A stretch of DNA of 64,000 nucleotides, from the NCBI GenBank assembly GCA_023053545.1, contig JAKZAN010000002.1:7250790-7314789 (forward strand), written 5' to 3'. Position numbers and translations under genes: made by a program. This DNA is from Lepidurus packardi (Eukaryota > Arthropoda > Branchiopoda > Notostraca > Triopsidae). A model generated the notes under the pieces. It had not been told where the DNA came from, made no database searches, and worked only from the letters and a program-made list of their open reading frames with translations. Of the stretch, positions 1-11,951 are shown piece by piece (within the stretch, counting starts at the first letter, position 1; the number at the start of each line of letters is the position of its first letter).

Positions 1-3000
1 ATAAAGTTTGTGGTTTGGGTGTTTGTTAGCAAATTAAACCCTCGGTAAAGGAGTTTGATAGCCATCGAAATATATTTCGTTCTTGCAATGGCACAGAGAG
101 TCAGCATGTCTGAAGCTCAATCCATTTTATAAATTTATTTTTGCTCCGGGGTTACTCTGGTTCCAAATAGCGAAATATCGCATTGAAGAATTTCTGCGTT
201 AAGTGTGTACTTTAGTGGACTTTTCCCATAACCCAGAAATTGCGCACTATATTTGTATAACGCGCAAATATTAGTTCACAATTTCGGCGTTATACGTACA
301 GTATTTCTGCAATGCGCAATTAAGCACTATTTTTTTGTATAATTAGATATTTTGAGACCTTTATGCTAAAAAAAGGAATGGTAGAACTTCGAAACATTTT
401 TCGCAGCGTCCCTAAGTGCTTACAATATCTATAGTGCCTAATTTCTGCCCTTTTTGTAGAGTATTCTTGTTGAGCTTATTTACAAGGTTCAAACTCCCTG
501 GTTATTGTCGGTTCTTTGAATAATAACCTAACGCAGATTGCTCTCCTCTTTTGTTACGCACATCAAGCTTGAGTAAAAGTATGCCGCGTAAAGATAAGGT
601 TGGGACCCTAGTGGAGAAATTTGAGAAATGTTGCTTAGGGCAGTAATAAATCTTAGCTGGCCTTTACTGTTGAATAGAAAGGACAGGGGGTTTGAGCAGG
701 AGCATGAATAATTGAAATTTTATCTTGGGTGATCCCATTGAGAAACCCCCAGGACCTGATAACCTTTGTAAGAGGTCTAGGGGAATGAAAGACATTTCAT
801 CAAGACCTGTTTGCGAGCTTTCAAAAGGAAAAAAACAAGCAGAAAAGCCAATATAGAACCCAGCAAAAGTAAAAGAAAGGGGACGCGTGAAAAGACGCGG
901 AATGAGCTAGCCATTGACATGTGACCACCCTACCCCCCAATCGGTGTGACTAATCAGACACCCTCCAGGGGTAATACGCTCGCCCGAGTGAAAAGTGGCC
1001 CAGAAGCCTCCCTTTCCGACGAGATTAACACATTGCTGAATATTCTACTGAATTTCTTCCCGTGACAGTAATATTGACAATTATTGGGTCGGTCGTAGTC
1101 GCAAATTCTGCCGGAATTGTCTTTTTCGCATTCTTTGGAGGTCTTTGGAAAGAAGCGAACACTTTTTTGTATTGTTGTTGCAGTAATGTTACCACTTGAT
1201 GCTTTTTAAAACCTACATTCTTCACAAAGAAGTTACACAGAAATGCTAAGAAGTGTGACAAGATCTTTTCTAGTCTCTCTCTTTTTTCGCAGAATTCTGC
1301 AACAGATGCTGTCATGTCATATTTCAATTTTTTTTTACTTCTTTCTTAACAATATTTATACACTGTCAGGAATTTGCGCCATGGCTTTGTTCGCGATTTC
1401 TGTAGGAAGGCTGTAAGACCGTTCGGCTACTGGCTCGAATCTCAAGTTATGATTGCAATCTCCTCGTGCCAATGGAATCTCAAGGAAAAATTCCTGTGTA
1501 TTTTTTTAATACTGATGATGTTTGACATCTGTTTCAAGTACATCAGAAGCTTAAAAAACCTATTTATATAACTATATTTAAAAGTAATTCACTCCAGATG
1601 AATTGCACTGGAGATTTATCTGGGAGATAGTAAAAATTGAAACTCTACAAAGAAAAAACCTTTAGATAACAAGGCATTGCACATAATTTTAGCCATGAGT
1701 GCTTTTCGCAAGGTAAGAACTAATTTGGAGTAAGCATAAATACCCATAAGGAGCGAAATAACAGCAGACTTGTGCACTCGTCGCCCATGAGATTTTCAAT
1801 GCTTTACTAATCCTGCGGAAACACATAATTTCACAAAACGAGAGATAAAAAACTCGCCAAAAAATTACTCGCACAATCAAAACTTTCTGTGTTGGAAGAA
1901 CAGCACATTAGAATAATTGCTTAATTTTTCCAGCAGTGGTATCAAATTGAACTACGAAGTAATCTTAGCTATTTTGTCAAAAATCTTTCTATATAATATA
2001 GAAGCCAGTGTAAACGTTCAACCAGTTTTATACGCAAGAAACCTCCACAGCGCGATTTATGGAAATCCATTCGAAACCTTTAGTTGTGTAGAAATAATCT
2101 ACGAAATTGACCCCAAAATTCCACCCAAGGTGATTGTAAAGTCCTAGCAAATTATTCCCTTGCCTCGAACATTTCGAACTAAGATTTGGTGAAGGAAAAT
2201 AAAGATTGGACAGGCAGCACTGAATTCAAAGTCAAGGGTCTTTATCTCATAAAAGAGGCAACGGACGTGTGACAGTACAATTCCAGTTTTTATAGGCTTG
2301 GGGTTACTCTTCTGCAAGCCTGGATTACGGGGCGTTACCGCCAGTACCTCTGGATGGAATGACGAATGAAGAAATTGATAGTCCTTCTCGAAGAAGAAGA
2401 CAAAAAGAACAACAATCGCAGCTCGAAGCACGGGTCGCTCACTGTCGTAATTTCTGCCCGACACACACAAAAGTCTTGGGGGGACAATAACCAATAACTC
2501 GCTACCGCGAACACCGCACTAGCCACTGTGGTGAAAGCTTGGGACCGACTGGCGGAGGACGGAAACTGGCCCTGACAGGAGATGTTGCCGGATGCTGGGA
2601 GATATCTGCGTCGCGCACACGAACGTTTTTCTCTGTATCGCGTTTTTGAAGACATCTTTAAATGAATTATTTCTTGGCACAGCAAGTTTGCGCTTGCTTT
2701 CACCCTTTTCCATTCTCACCCCGTTTTGGTGAAAATGTCATTTTTGTGTTTTAAAAAATAACATTTCTGCTCTAGCGGATTCCTGTTAAGCAATTCATAT
2801 TTTTTAAGAGCCTTTCGCAGAAGTCAAGTAGGCGAAACATCGAAAGAGGTGACGACACAGCACAGATGGGAGAGCTCTTGGATTTGTCTAGGATTTGTCT
2901 TGCAAATTGCTTAGGGAGAGGGGCGGAAAGAGGAAAAAACAACTTTCAAAAAGAAATAAGAGAAAGGAATTCATTCTTTTCTCCATCCGTAACTCAGGAG

Positions 3001-4499
3001 AACGTTCTGTTTCACCTCGGTTGGCCTGGCAAACTTCCCTTCCCGGAATTACCCCTGAAGTTTTCCTGCCATCAGAGCAACACCCGCTGAAAAGCCCAAG
3101 AAATTTTCCTTTCAAACGCTGGTTTGCTTCTTAGAGACGTTTCCTGTATGTATGGCCTCTAGCCAGGTAGGAAACTAAGAGAATCTTGTTTTTTTTCTCT
3201 AGATTATCATGTTTAACTCCATTTTAGCAATAAGTGTAGAACGATGACTCTGTTTATAATCAATAAAGAGTGTTAGAGGATATTCATAAGAAAGGTAAGA
3301 TTGGTTAAAAAAATATTTCCCAATTTTTAGTGTCACATTTCGGTAGAATTCTTCGAAAGAAAATCGTTACCATAAATCGGAGCAGCAATTGTGGCGGCGA
3401 AGACCTTTCTCAGTTTGCGTAGGCTAAGACTTTTAAAGTTTATGCGATTTACCTCCCACGTAAATGCCTAATAAGGACCTAAGAATTTTAAAATCAATTA
3501 AACAACGTTGACATAAGTGTTCCTCGTTTCATTCATCTTTTATCAAAGATATACTTATGCAATTTATGTGTACCGAAGGTTTTTAAATCATGAAAGAAAC
3601 CATTAAGCGCCAAAGACTATCAATGAGAATACCCCACGCATTTATAAATCCCTTCTTGCGCATGAGCAAACGCGAGTCGTGAAGAGTTTCAGAGACTTCG
3701 TTATTGTAAAAGATGTGAGAAGTCTTGTTATTAACAAGAATGCTTAAAAAAAAAAAAAAATACGAAGAGATGGAGGAGGAAAAGGAAAGAAGATCCGGTC
3801 GCTTTTCCGTTCCATGGATGTTTCGCAGGAAAGAAAAAAACAAAACATTTTAGGATCTTCCGGTCGTTTTTCCGTTCCATGGATGGTTTGCAGTAAAGAA
3901 AAAAAACTTTAGGAGCGATTTCAGCATTGTTGTATTGCGGTGTGCAAAGCGTGAAGCAACTAGTTTTGGGTAATCGTAGCACTGTTCCAGTTTTCACCTC
4001 TTCTAAGAAAAAGGTATGGATAATTGGATTATTTAACAATTGTTGCAAGTTTTGCAAAGTTCGAAGTGTAGTAGAGAGGTTGTTTTTTTTACGAATTTCT
4101 GCATCCACTAATGAAGGTTAACTGTGCTAATGGCCGTTTCGCGTTTGTCAAATGGGTACGATTATTCGTTTACGTTTTTGCTCTGAAAATAGAGATTTTT
4201 AATAGAGTAGAGGATAAAGTTCGGAAGTAAGGATTACATTTAATGAACCTATTATTTAGATTAATTATTAGCGCTATTCTGGATGGAAAAAATGAACTCC
4301 CTATACTAAAGAAACTGGCTAATTAGTTAGGTAGTTATAGGAATTTAATTTTACAAGATGCCGTTCGAACATTAATTTCAAATGCTCCCTAGGTGGCGGA
4401 ACGTGTCAAAGAAGAAATGTTAACTGGATTGAAATGTCGGAAACAAAACACTGGATTTTCGTTTGCTTGATGCCAAAATTTTTACTAATCGTTTGAAAT
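1..4499. other. Gene-free 5' flank
   Basis: I see no supported gene here. The open frames on both strands are short, lack family resemblance and have no consistent splice sites. The only clear internal structure is a local duplication at 3790-3905, listed separately. A TGA stop at 4494-4496 lies in frame directly before the UVRAG start codon, so UVRAG coding does not extend into this stretch in that frame. Confidence 0.6.
3790..3905. repeat. Imperfect tandem duplication, about 62 bp period
   Basis: The segment near 3790-3840 (GATCCGGTCGCTTTTCCGTT, then CCATGGATG and a GCAGGAAAG tract) recurs at about 3853-3905 with a few substitutions. Both copies end in an A-rich run. No coding role is visible. 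Confidence 0.7.
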
Positions 4500-7400
4500 A
4501 TGGAAAGTGATAAATTTAAGATGCATAAAACTTCAGCATATATTAACCAGAGTCAGGTAAAGTCTTATAGTAAATAGTTAAAAACTGAAACTGAATTGTG
4601 ATACGATAGAATAGAAATAACTTGAAATATTCATTGTTGTGTCTTTTGCAGCTCAAGCTGAGGCATTTGGTCCAAATATCTGCCAGGAATCTCGAAACAG
4701 ATGTACTACACAACGTATTAAGCCCTGAAAAGGGTCTGGAATTAACGAAAACACCTCTTGTTGTACCTCAGTGCGACTTATTTTACCACACGCTACACGT
4801 AACGCCCATGTCTTCGCCGTTTTACACTTCTGAAGCTCTTCCTGGTCCCCATATCGACTGGCCTGACATAGAGCTGCATAAAGTGGCTGAAACTACCACG
4901 ACTTGCATCCCAGGTTTTCCCGTTGTTAACTTTAAAACATAGTAGAATTTAACTTGTTTATATTTTTTAGGGGTGGTGGTCCGAATTTGGCTCAAAGCTA
5001 CAAGTCCACAGCTAATATTCACTTGGGGGGTGTATTTCCGAGGCTTACAGTATCTAGGCAATCAAATGCCCAAAGAACACCAAAATTTGGAGCCCAATAC
5101 TCTCATTTTTGGCTTCAGCAGAGGCTTTTTCACTGCGCCGAGTTCGCTTTTAACGCATTCTGTTCCTCAGTTGCCTTCTAAGAAGCTCCTGGTGTCCGAA
5201 GTATCCAAAAGTTATACTCTCAAAAGCTTCTGCAGGTTAAGAGTCTTAAACAACAAACCAATAGTATACTGAATAGCGTTAATTATTTCGGTAGATTGCA
5301 CTGCACCCAGCGCTTGGTTCATAAACAAGGGACGGAAGCGGATCGTTTACGAAGTGAAATTAATGCTTTAGATACCAAATTGCTTACTTTTCATTGGCGA
5401 GGAACTGGGTCTCATGGCCGAAGTTTTCTGGCGTTAGAAAACGCTACCAAATCGAACGTTGACAGAAAATACCACCGCGAACTATTAGTGGGCAGGGAAA
5501 CGGCGCAATTTCGTGTAAGTTTACTGCGTCAAGAAAAGCTCCAGCAAGAAAAACAGCTTCTTTGCCTCGAACATGCCTTAAGTGACTCGCGTACCCAAAA
5601 CAAGACCCAAAGTAGGCACAGCTCTAGTCTTTTCACTAAAGCATCCGAAAGTTGTCAATTTAAACTTAAAAATATTCCTTTTTTCTTCCTTTCCTAGGTC
5701 AAGAACTCAAACAAAAGTACCTAAAATTGAGGCAAGATAAGGAAAAATTGCTTGAAATCATCCGCGCAGCCACAGACACAAAACTACGCTTGCTAAATAC
5801 CCTAAACCAACTGATGTTCCGTCGAAAGCAATTAATTTCTGAACTGAACTTTATCTATCCCATATCTCAAGTAAATTCGTTGTTGCTATTGAAATTAGGC
5901 ATTCAAATTCTTTTTCTGGGATTTTTTTCCCCCTAAAGAATCCCGACGACAGTTTTGCGATTGCGGGAATACGGCTGCCCAATTCAGAAGACTTTTCTGG
6001 ACAGGATGAAGTAAGCTTGAGTGTGGCATTGGGCTACGTAGCCCACGTGACGCAAATGCTGTCTTATTTCCTCCAAGTTCCTCCTCGTTATCCTATTGTG
6101 CAGTGCGGCTCGCGGAGCCGGATTGTGGACCAAATCACTCGGAAGCTACTCGACCAAGACAGAGAGTAAAAAAGAGAAAAGAGCCTTCAAAATTGCTTAT
6201 TGATTTCCTATATTTTATTTCTTTTCTGCCTTTTTTAATCCTGTTTGGGGAAAAATAGGTTTCCGCTCTACAACAAAGGCAAAGATAAAAGCCACTTCAA
6301 TTATGGCGTGTATTTACTCAACAAGAACATTGCACAACTACGCTGGTTCTGCGGTTTAGCAACACAAGATTTGCCAGCCACCTTGCCAAATTTATCCACA
6401 CTTTTGCAGCTGCGTTTCCTCAAGTAAGCTCTTTACTTTTTGTTTCAAGTAAACACGTGCCTACTTGGCGTAGATTAGTAGAAATGACTCAGAATTTTTA
6501 AAACGGATCGAAAGAAAACATAGCTTTCCCCGTTATTCTGGGACTTGACATTTATTTACGTAATAACAAAACTGTTTTCTTCTTATCAGCGATGAATCGG
6601 GAGGTTTATTCCAACGTGGTACACAACGACGCCTCTCTACGGATAGCCAAAACACATTATTGGCTATTCCGGACATTCCTGACTACGAGGCCAAACCCAA
6701 GTACCACCCCGTGAATCCCAAAGAGTTGAAAGGTCATCGAGCGACGCGATCTCTAGGCGGGAGCGAAGCCAGTCTCAATTCTATGATACGGAATGGCTTC
6801 CAAGCCTTGGCCTACCCTTTCCAGCCAAGCGTGGGTCAGATGGGCAGCTCTACCAGCTTGGAAAGCCATCGAATCCTGTCCAGTGCTGACGGCCTGACCA
6901 GTTTAATGATGATTGACAAAGCAGCTTCCAATTCGCCCAAGGAAAAAGAAGAAGTCTTATTCCTCCCACCCATGTCTGCCCTTCTCCACACCGCCACCTT
7001 ACCCCTTCTCAAATTAGCCAGTTCTGCTAAGAGTACTTCCTTGGATCAAGGTTTGGACCGACACTGGAAGGAAGGCATGTTGGGAAAAAATCATCGAACT
7101 AATTCGTTTCCACATCTGGGTCTGGAAGCTGCGTACCCAAACGTACCCGTGCGTGCAGCTCCTTTTGGAGTTGTGTTGCACTTGCCTAAGCTTGAACAAA
7201 CTTCAGTTTACTCCCAGGAAGAGCTGATGTGGTTGGCAGAGCCAACGATGACGTCATTTGACCCAAACGTGAGACTAAGGTCCCATATTTGTGAAGATTC
7301 ACCCCTGGCAAATACGTTTTCACCAGGAGAAATTATAGTCATTGGAAAAGAGGAGAAGAGCGAAGAAAATCAGCCGAAAGAGTTGATTGTTACAAAGGAG

Positions 7401-7571
7401 CATTTGAAAATCGAAGACGGTGATAAGGAAGAGACTATTATTGAAGAAAGGGAAAAATCCAAGATGGTGGCTGATTTAGATGATTTATTTTCATCCATGA
7501 CTCTGAGGACGGAGGCGTTGGCGAATTCTTCAAGTTCTTTTAAGTTATATAGGGCCAGACCCCCAGTGTAA
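4500..7571 (+). CDS. UVRAG: UV radiation resistance-associated gene protein (UVRAG)
   Basis: UVRAG is a Beclin 1/VPS34 (PI3K complex II) subunit acting in endosome maturation, autophagosome maturation and membrane trafficking. Model: join 4500-4556, 4652-4913, 4971-5235, 5295-5611, 5698-5870, 5939-6165, 6259-6423, 6590-7571, giving 815 residues; human UVRAG has 699. All junctions are GT-AG and in phase. The N-terminal part shows the C2-type block [11 protein letters not shown], then VVVRIW and GLQYLGNQ. Residues about 195-350 are charged and helical, as in the family's coiled coil. The diagnostic stretches are [23 protein letters not shown] and [17 protein letters not shown] (residues about 360-480), which closely match vertebrate UVRAG. 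The start is chosen because an in-frame TGA lies just upstream and exon 1 reads directly into the conserved block. The last exon encodes a poorly conserved, Ser- and acid-rich tail of about 325 residues. Identity is secure; exon 1 is the least certain part. Confidence 0.93.
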
Positions 7572-8282
7572 TACCATTTAAAGGAAAAGGAGTGATGTGA
7601 AGCGGCCAAAAAACGGTTTGGTTAAAGGAAATTAGAATCATTCCGCATTTCTGGAAGAAATTGCTGCCTGTAAAAATTTTGTGTGGTGGCTAGTCATTCT
7701 TGTTTGACAATCCTAACGGGTTCTTGGTGAGAAGTGTTAAAATTATCTGTAAAGAATGTAGAGCCTAGAGTTTATGTAAAAATTTAAATTATATTCGTAA
7801 TAGATGGAATACCGCCAGATCTATACTCCTATCGCCACCTATTGGCTTACTAAGAAATATGTTGAACGAACAACTAGCACAGCATAGTGGATAAATCTGA
7901 AATTTCGTACACTACTAAGACTGACGAAGCAACAAAATTTTTGTTGTGGGTAAAAGAAATAGCGTTTGATGGTGTGTTTTCTTTCGAAAAATACGAGTCT
8001 CAATTTTTCTCACGCGTATCTACTATTAGAGCGTTGCTAAATGGTATGTGAGAATTTGTATAGCCTTTAGGTAGTCAGTTTTTAAATATTTTCTTCATCT
8101 AGGTTTCAGAGGCGAGTTTGGCTTTGCATTCGCGTTTAAGATGGGTGAAAGCGTAAAGAAAAGAAAAAACAATCATTAACAAGTAGGTTCAAACTACAAA
8201 CAACATTGCACGGTTAAAAAGATTACGTGATACTAACTATGAATGTTTAGTAGTCTAGGAAATACGAACTAAATTCATCAAC
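7572..8282. other. Intergenic: UVRAG 3' end and zinc-finger gene 5' region
   Basis: This is AT-rich sequence without a supported gene. It should hold the UVRAG 3' UTR and the promoter/5' UTR of the next plus-strand gene, but I cannot pick out a convincing canonical poly(A) signal or core promoter by eye. Confidence 0.5.
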
Positions 8283-10451
8283 ATGGAGATCGAAGAAGGC
8301 AAGCTATCCTTACGTTTGCAGTTGGACGAAGCTGACTTGAGCAAACTTTGCCAAAATTTAAGTGCGCCTTTGGTCCAACTTCCTAAAGATTCTAGCGCAA
8401 GTGAAACGACATTTAACATTGGGTATTTCGTGAAAGGGTCACTCGCCATTGACCACGTGAACGATATCATTCTTCTCAATATCGACCTCCAGCAATCCAC
8501 ACAAACTCGTGGGACCCAAACCGGCGAGAACTCCTCCACGCCCAGACCTACTCCGTCAACCCCTAAACTTCCTTGGAATATCCACAGCACGAAATCCAAG
8601 TCCGAAGCCCCTCCGGCCTTCTCCAAATCGACAGAAACCCCTCCAGAATCGAATGTGCCCCAAGTTCCAACGTTTACCATTGATAGCGACAGTAATGACA
8701 CAGTAACGAAGCCGGTCCCTTGTAAACCCCCTATCAAACACAAACCACCCTTAAGCCTAAACTGGGGCATCAAAACTAAGTCCGGTAAAACTTCCTGGAA
8801 AGTCCTCAAGCCCCTCAAACGTTTACCCCCTCCCAAAGCCTCCCTGTCCTCAGTTTCGTCTCAAAAAAACACAAAATTTCGCTATCGTGATCCCTATCTT
8901 AAAGTTATCTACCGGCTTAAAAAGAAAGGAGTCGAAATTCCTGCCGAAAACGAGCCCAGTCCACACGAAAACCCCAATACGTCTTCCAATTCCAACTCAG
9001 AAACTCAAGCAGCATTAGAAACTCCATCTTTTGCCCTCACAGACCCCAAATGTGATTCTCCGACTGAAAATTCGTCCTCCGGCAAAATGGTGACTGTCGG
9101 AGGCCGCGAACCCCGCTACGTTTGCAACTTATGTGGCGCGAGATATAGATCCAAGGTCTGGTTCGATGAACACACGTGTTCCAAGCCGAAAGAAGACAAA
9201 GCGTATGAATGCCCTCATTGCAGCCAAATCCTCCACACCAAGTTCTCCCTGGACAACCACGTACGCCTCCATGCGGGTGATTTGCCTTACAGCTGCTCGG
9301 TCTGTAAGCAGTGCTTCAAGTGCTATAGCACTATGCGTTACCATGAGCGTAAACATATGCAAGGCAAACAGTATGAATGCTCCTTGTGCGATAAATCCTA
9401 TACTCACATCACTAACCTGAAAAACCACATGAAAACTCACACGGCGCCAATTCCTGAGCTTCCACCAATCCTATTACTCCCAAGCCGCGCCCCCGAGGGT
9501 GTAAACACCTTCGAAACTGCTGTTGCAGAAGCTTGTGCGGATTTAGCCCAGGAAATCCCTGTCACAACGTCCAATTCGACAGAAGAAGTCGAGCACATGG
9601 AGCCGTTACTCGGGAATGACGTCACAGAGGAAGCGGATCAGGAGGAGGAAGCTCAGTACGTACGGTGTGGAGTGAACCGGCGCAAACGCAAAGTTCGCAA
9701 CAAGGCCGGAAGAGCGAATTACGAATGCCAAGTGTGCGGGATTTCCTACAATTCCCGCATTTGGTTTGAGGAGCATCAGTGCTCGGGCACCAAACGACTC
9801 GTTTATCGCTGCGAAGAATGTGGGAAACTTTGCTACACCAAGTTTTCCTATAGAGCTCATGTAAATTTGCATAAAGGCTTATTACCTTATGAATGCGAGA
9901 CTTGCCACGAAAAATTTGATAGTATTTCAAGGCTGCGGTATCACGAAAAGAAGCACGGTGATAGTTTCCCGTACAAGTGCCATTTGTGCGATAAAGCCTA
10001 TACGCACGTGAGTAACCTGAAAATCCATTTATTGGCTCATAGTGGGTCGCGACCGTACCAATGCGAACATTGCGGAAGAATGTTTAGTACCGCAAGCAAA
10101 TTAAAACTGCATATTAATACCCATACGAGGGTTAATCAAACAGAGTGTCCTGAATGCAAGAAGTTGTTTTCAGCGCGTGAGCAAATGCTGAGGCATATCC
10201 GACGTATGCGTTGCCCGGTCATCAAAGAGCGTATGCGCAGCAATGGGGGCGCCCCAGGGGAAGGCGGGGAAGTTGAAAAGGTGGGCATGGTTGATGGAGA
10301 AGTAGAAAATGTGGAGGTGGACATGAGCGGGTTGTTGCCCGACCAAATCGTGGACACGGTGGTGGTCATTTGCGAAAAAGGCAGCGAAGGAGAATTTGCC
10401 TCGGAGGATGTCTTTCTGCTAACCCAAGATTCCGATGCTGACAAAGCCTGA
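8283..10451 (+). CDS. C2H2 zinc-finger protein with ten fingers, single exon
   Basis: An uninterrupted ATG-started frame of 722 codons. Residues 1-75 form a folded-looking leader (MEIEEGKLSLRLQLDEADLS) that I do not recognise. A Pro/Ser-rich linker follows to about residue 275. Two zinc-finger blocks follow: four fingers from about residue 279, then, after an acidic and basic spacer, six fingers from about residue 480 to 645. Fingers 1 and 5 are atypical, ending in HTC and HQC so that Cys replaces the last His. The rest fit CxxC...HxxxH. Within the blocks the order of finger types repeats, which points to an internal duplication. A sequence-specific nuclear DNA-binding protein is the likely role. 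The orthologue is unknown to me. An AATAAA lies at 10754-10759, 303 nt after the stop. Confidence 0.9.
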   Translation: MEIEEGKLSLRLQLDEADLSKLCQNLSAPLVQLPKDSSASETTFNIGYFVKGSLAIDHVNDIILLNIDLQQSTQTRGTQTGENSSTPRPTPSTPKLPWNIHSTKSKSEAPPAFSKSTETPPESNVPQVPTFTIDSDSNDTVTKPVPCKPPIKHKPPLSLNWGIKTKSGKTSWKVLKPLKRLPPPKASLSSVSSQKNTKFRYRDPYLKVIYRLKKKGVEIPAENEPSPHENPNTSSNSNSETQAALETPSFALTDPKCDSPTENSSSGKMVTVGGREPRYVCNLCGARYRSKVWFDEHTCSKPKEDKAYECPHCSQILHTKFSLDNHVRLHAGDLPYSCSVCKQCFKCYSTMRYHERKHMQGKQYECSLCDKSYTHITNLKNHMKTHTAPIPELPPILLLPSRAPEGVNTFETAVAEACADLAQEIPVTTSNSTEEVEHMEPLLGNDVTEEADQEEEAQYVRCGVNRRKRKVRNKAGRANYECQVCGISYNSRIWFEEHQCSGTKRLVYRCEECGKLCYTKFSYRAHVNLHKGLLPYECETCHEKFDSISRLRYHEKKHGDSFPYKCHLCDKAYTHVSNLKIHLLAHSGSRPYQCEHCGRMFSTASKLKLHINTHTRVNQTECPECKKLFSAREQMLRHIRRMRCPVIKERMRSNGGAPGEGGEVEKVGMVDGEVENVEVDMSGLLPDQIVDTVVVICEKGSEGEFASEDVFLLTQDSDADKA

Positions 10452-10753
10452 GGTCCTTTAAGACGTTGCATAGATTCATGTTCATTGTTCTCTTCGAATG
10501 CGCACGAGTGTACATTTGTAGAAGGAAGATAACTTCTGAGGGTTAAGGTGACCTCTTGTGTTGGATTAGTAACGCGATACATGTGAGAAAATCGTGAAAC
10601 ACGTTTGGGACAATACACAACAACAGAATCTGGGAAAAGTCGACTGGTTCATTGCAGTCAACGAAGAGAAAATTGAATCAAGAGTTGGCGATAGGCTTCC
10701 TTAGATGGCATCAGTTCGAAAACATGCGCTGCCAACAGGTTAACCGGTTTCAG

Positions 10754-10759
10754 AATAAA
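10754..10759 (+). terminator. Poly(A) signal AATAAA of the zinc-finger gene
   Basis: A canonical hexamer 303 nt after the stop codon at 10451, on the same strand, with no gene in between. Confidence 0.45.
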
Positions 10760-10784
10760 AGATAAAACTGACACTTTGTCATAT

Positions 10785-11040
10785 TGTTGCAAAACGTTCT
10801 CCGGAAAAAGTATGACAAACGGGTGTCACTCAGTTTGAAAATGGGTAGTTGGATTGAAAATGAATTATATTAGGCTAGTTAGTTCTCATGAATTTTCGTT
10901 GATGAGAATCGTTAATACTTGTACTTTCTTTCACTCCATTAGCGGAAAAAAATTCATAGTTTAAAAAGTGACAGGGTGGTGTCACTTTTGACAGTGGGAC
11001 ACGTTACGCACGTTTGTCAGTAAATACGGAGAACGTGTTG
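10785..11040. repeat. Dispersed repeat with ACGTTCTCC / GGAGAACGT signature, copy 1
   Basis: Contains AAACGTTCTCCGGAAAAAG followed by GACAAACGGGTGTCAC, then CGTTGATGAGAATCGTTAA, a GGTGTCACTTTTGAC block, and the reverse-oriented CGGAGAACGTGTTG at 11027-11040. The same blocks, in other orders and orientations, recur at 32760-32800 and 36895-37500. No coding capacity is apparent, so I treat it as a non-autonomous element family or the remains of one. Confidence 0.6.
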
Positions 11041-11579
11041 TGCTGCAGATGCGTAAAGAATGAAATATAGACAAGTTGAAGATTTAGTGTCCCAAGTGGC
11101 ATTTACTATCGTTCGTTTCTTAGAAATATTAGGAGGAAAGAATATGACACATTTAGTTAAGGTTTCAGTTCTGGTGAGCGGTAGCTTGTAATTGTTTTCC
11201 ATGGGTGTGTTTTAGGTGGGAAACAGTTCTGTTGCGCATGTGTAGCGGACATGTGGCTTCGGTTATCTAACTTATGTTTTCCGAAAGCTAATTCAATTAA
11301 TTAGTTCATGGAAACGTCAGGTGATTCTAATTAGACGCTTGGGGTGTATGGAAGGGGCGCAGGCGTGACTCATAGTATGGATCCACATTCCCAGATGGCG
11401 TGACTCATGCGAGACTATTCTGAGTGTGTCAATGCGCCGGCGCGACAGACAAGTGTTGAGAAGCCGGAGAAACAGACGGAGGGAAAATTTGTTGTTGCTT
11501 GAGTCAGTTTAGAAGGCCGTTTAATCGAGAAACTTTGCTCTAATCCTTTCAAACACGATTTCTTGCATTCTCTGACTAG

Positions 11580-11951
11580 TGACGCGGAACGATAACCGAC
11601 ACAATTTCGCACCCACCGAAAACGGTAACAAAACGGAATTCTTCAAAGTTGGGGCTCCCAAAAAGTTCGAAATTTTCGAGTGTTACGACGGCTTAAGATT
11701 TGCAACGTGGACGGTGCTCCATAAAAACGGAATACAGTTACAACTCAAGACCTTGTTCGTGGCTCCAATTACGGTTCTTCTGCCCCATGAATTAAAAAAG
11801 AAAAAGAAATCTCTCGGAGGAAACGTCAAGTAAGCATTAAATTCCTAAAGTATTAACGCCGGTATTTCTTTTTATTTTTAGTCCAAGAGAAAGAAGAAAA
11901 TTCCGCAATTCTTGGAACACCAGTTGTGTTGTTTTGAATGCAGACGAATAG
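11580..11951 (+). other. Possible orphan exon pair, unrecognised
   Basis: An open frame at 11580-11829 (reading NKTEFFKVGAPKKFEIF, then LRFATWTVLHKNGIQLQ) is preceded by a polypyrimidine-AG and ends at a GTAAGC donor. After a TTTTTAG acceptor at 11880-11881 the phase is kept and the frame runs to a TAG at 11949-11951. It has no ATG of its own, so it would need an upstream exon. I do not recognise it. It may be an upstream exon of AMOT or simply a chance frame. Confidence 0.2.

Noticed and set aside
2144-2719. Overlapping minus-strand frames of 66-122 codons
   Set aside because: Several frames overlap one another, with low-complexity stretches and no motif or splice structure. They are likely chance.
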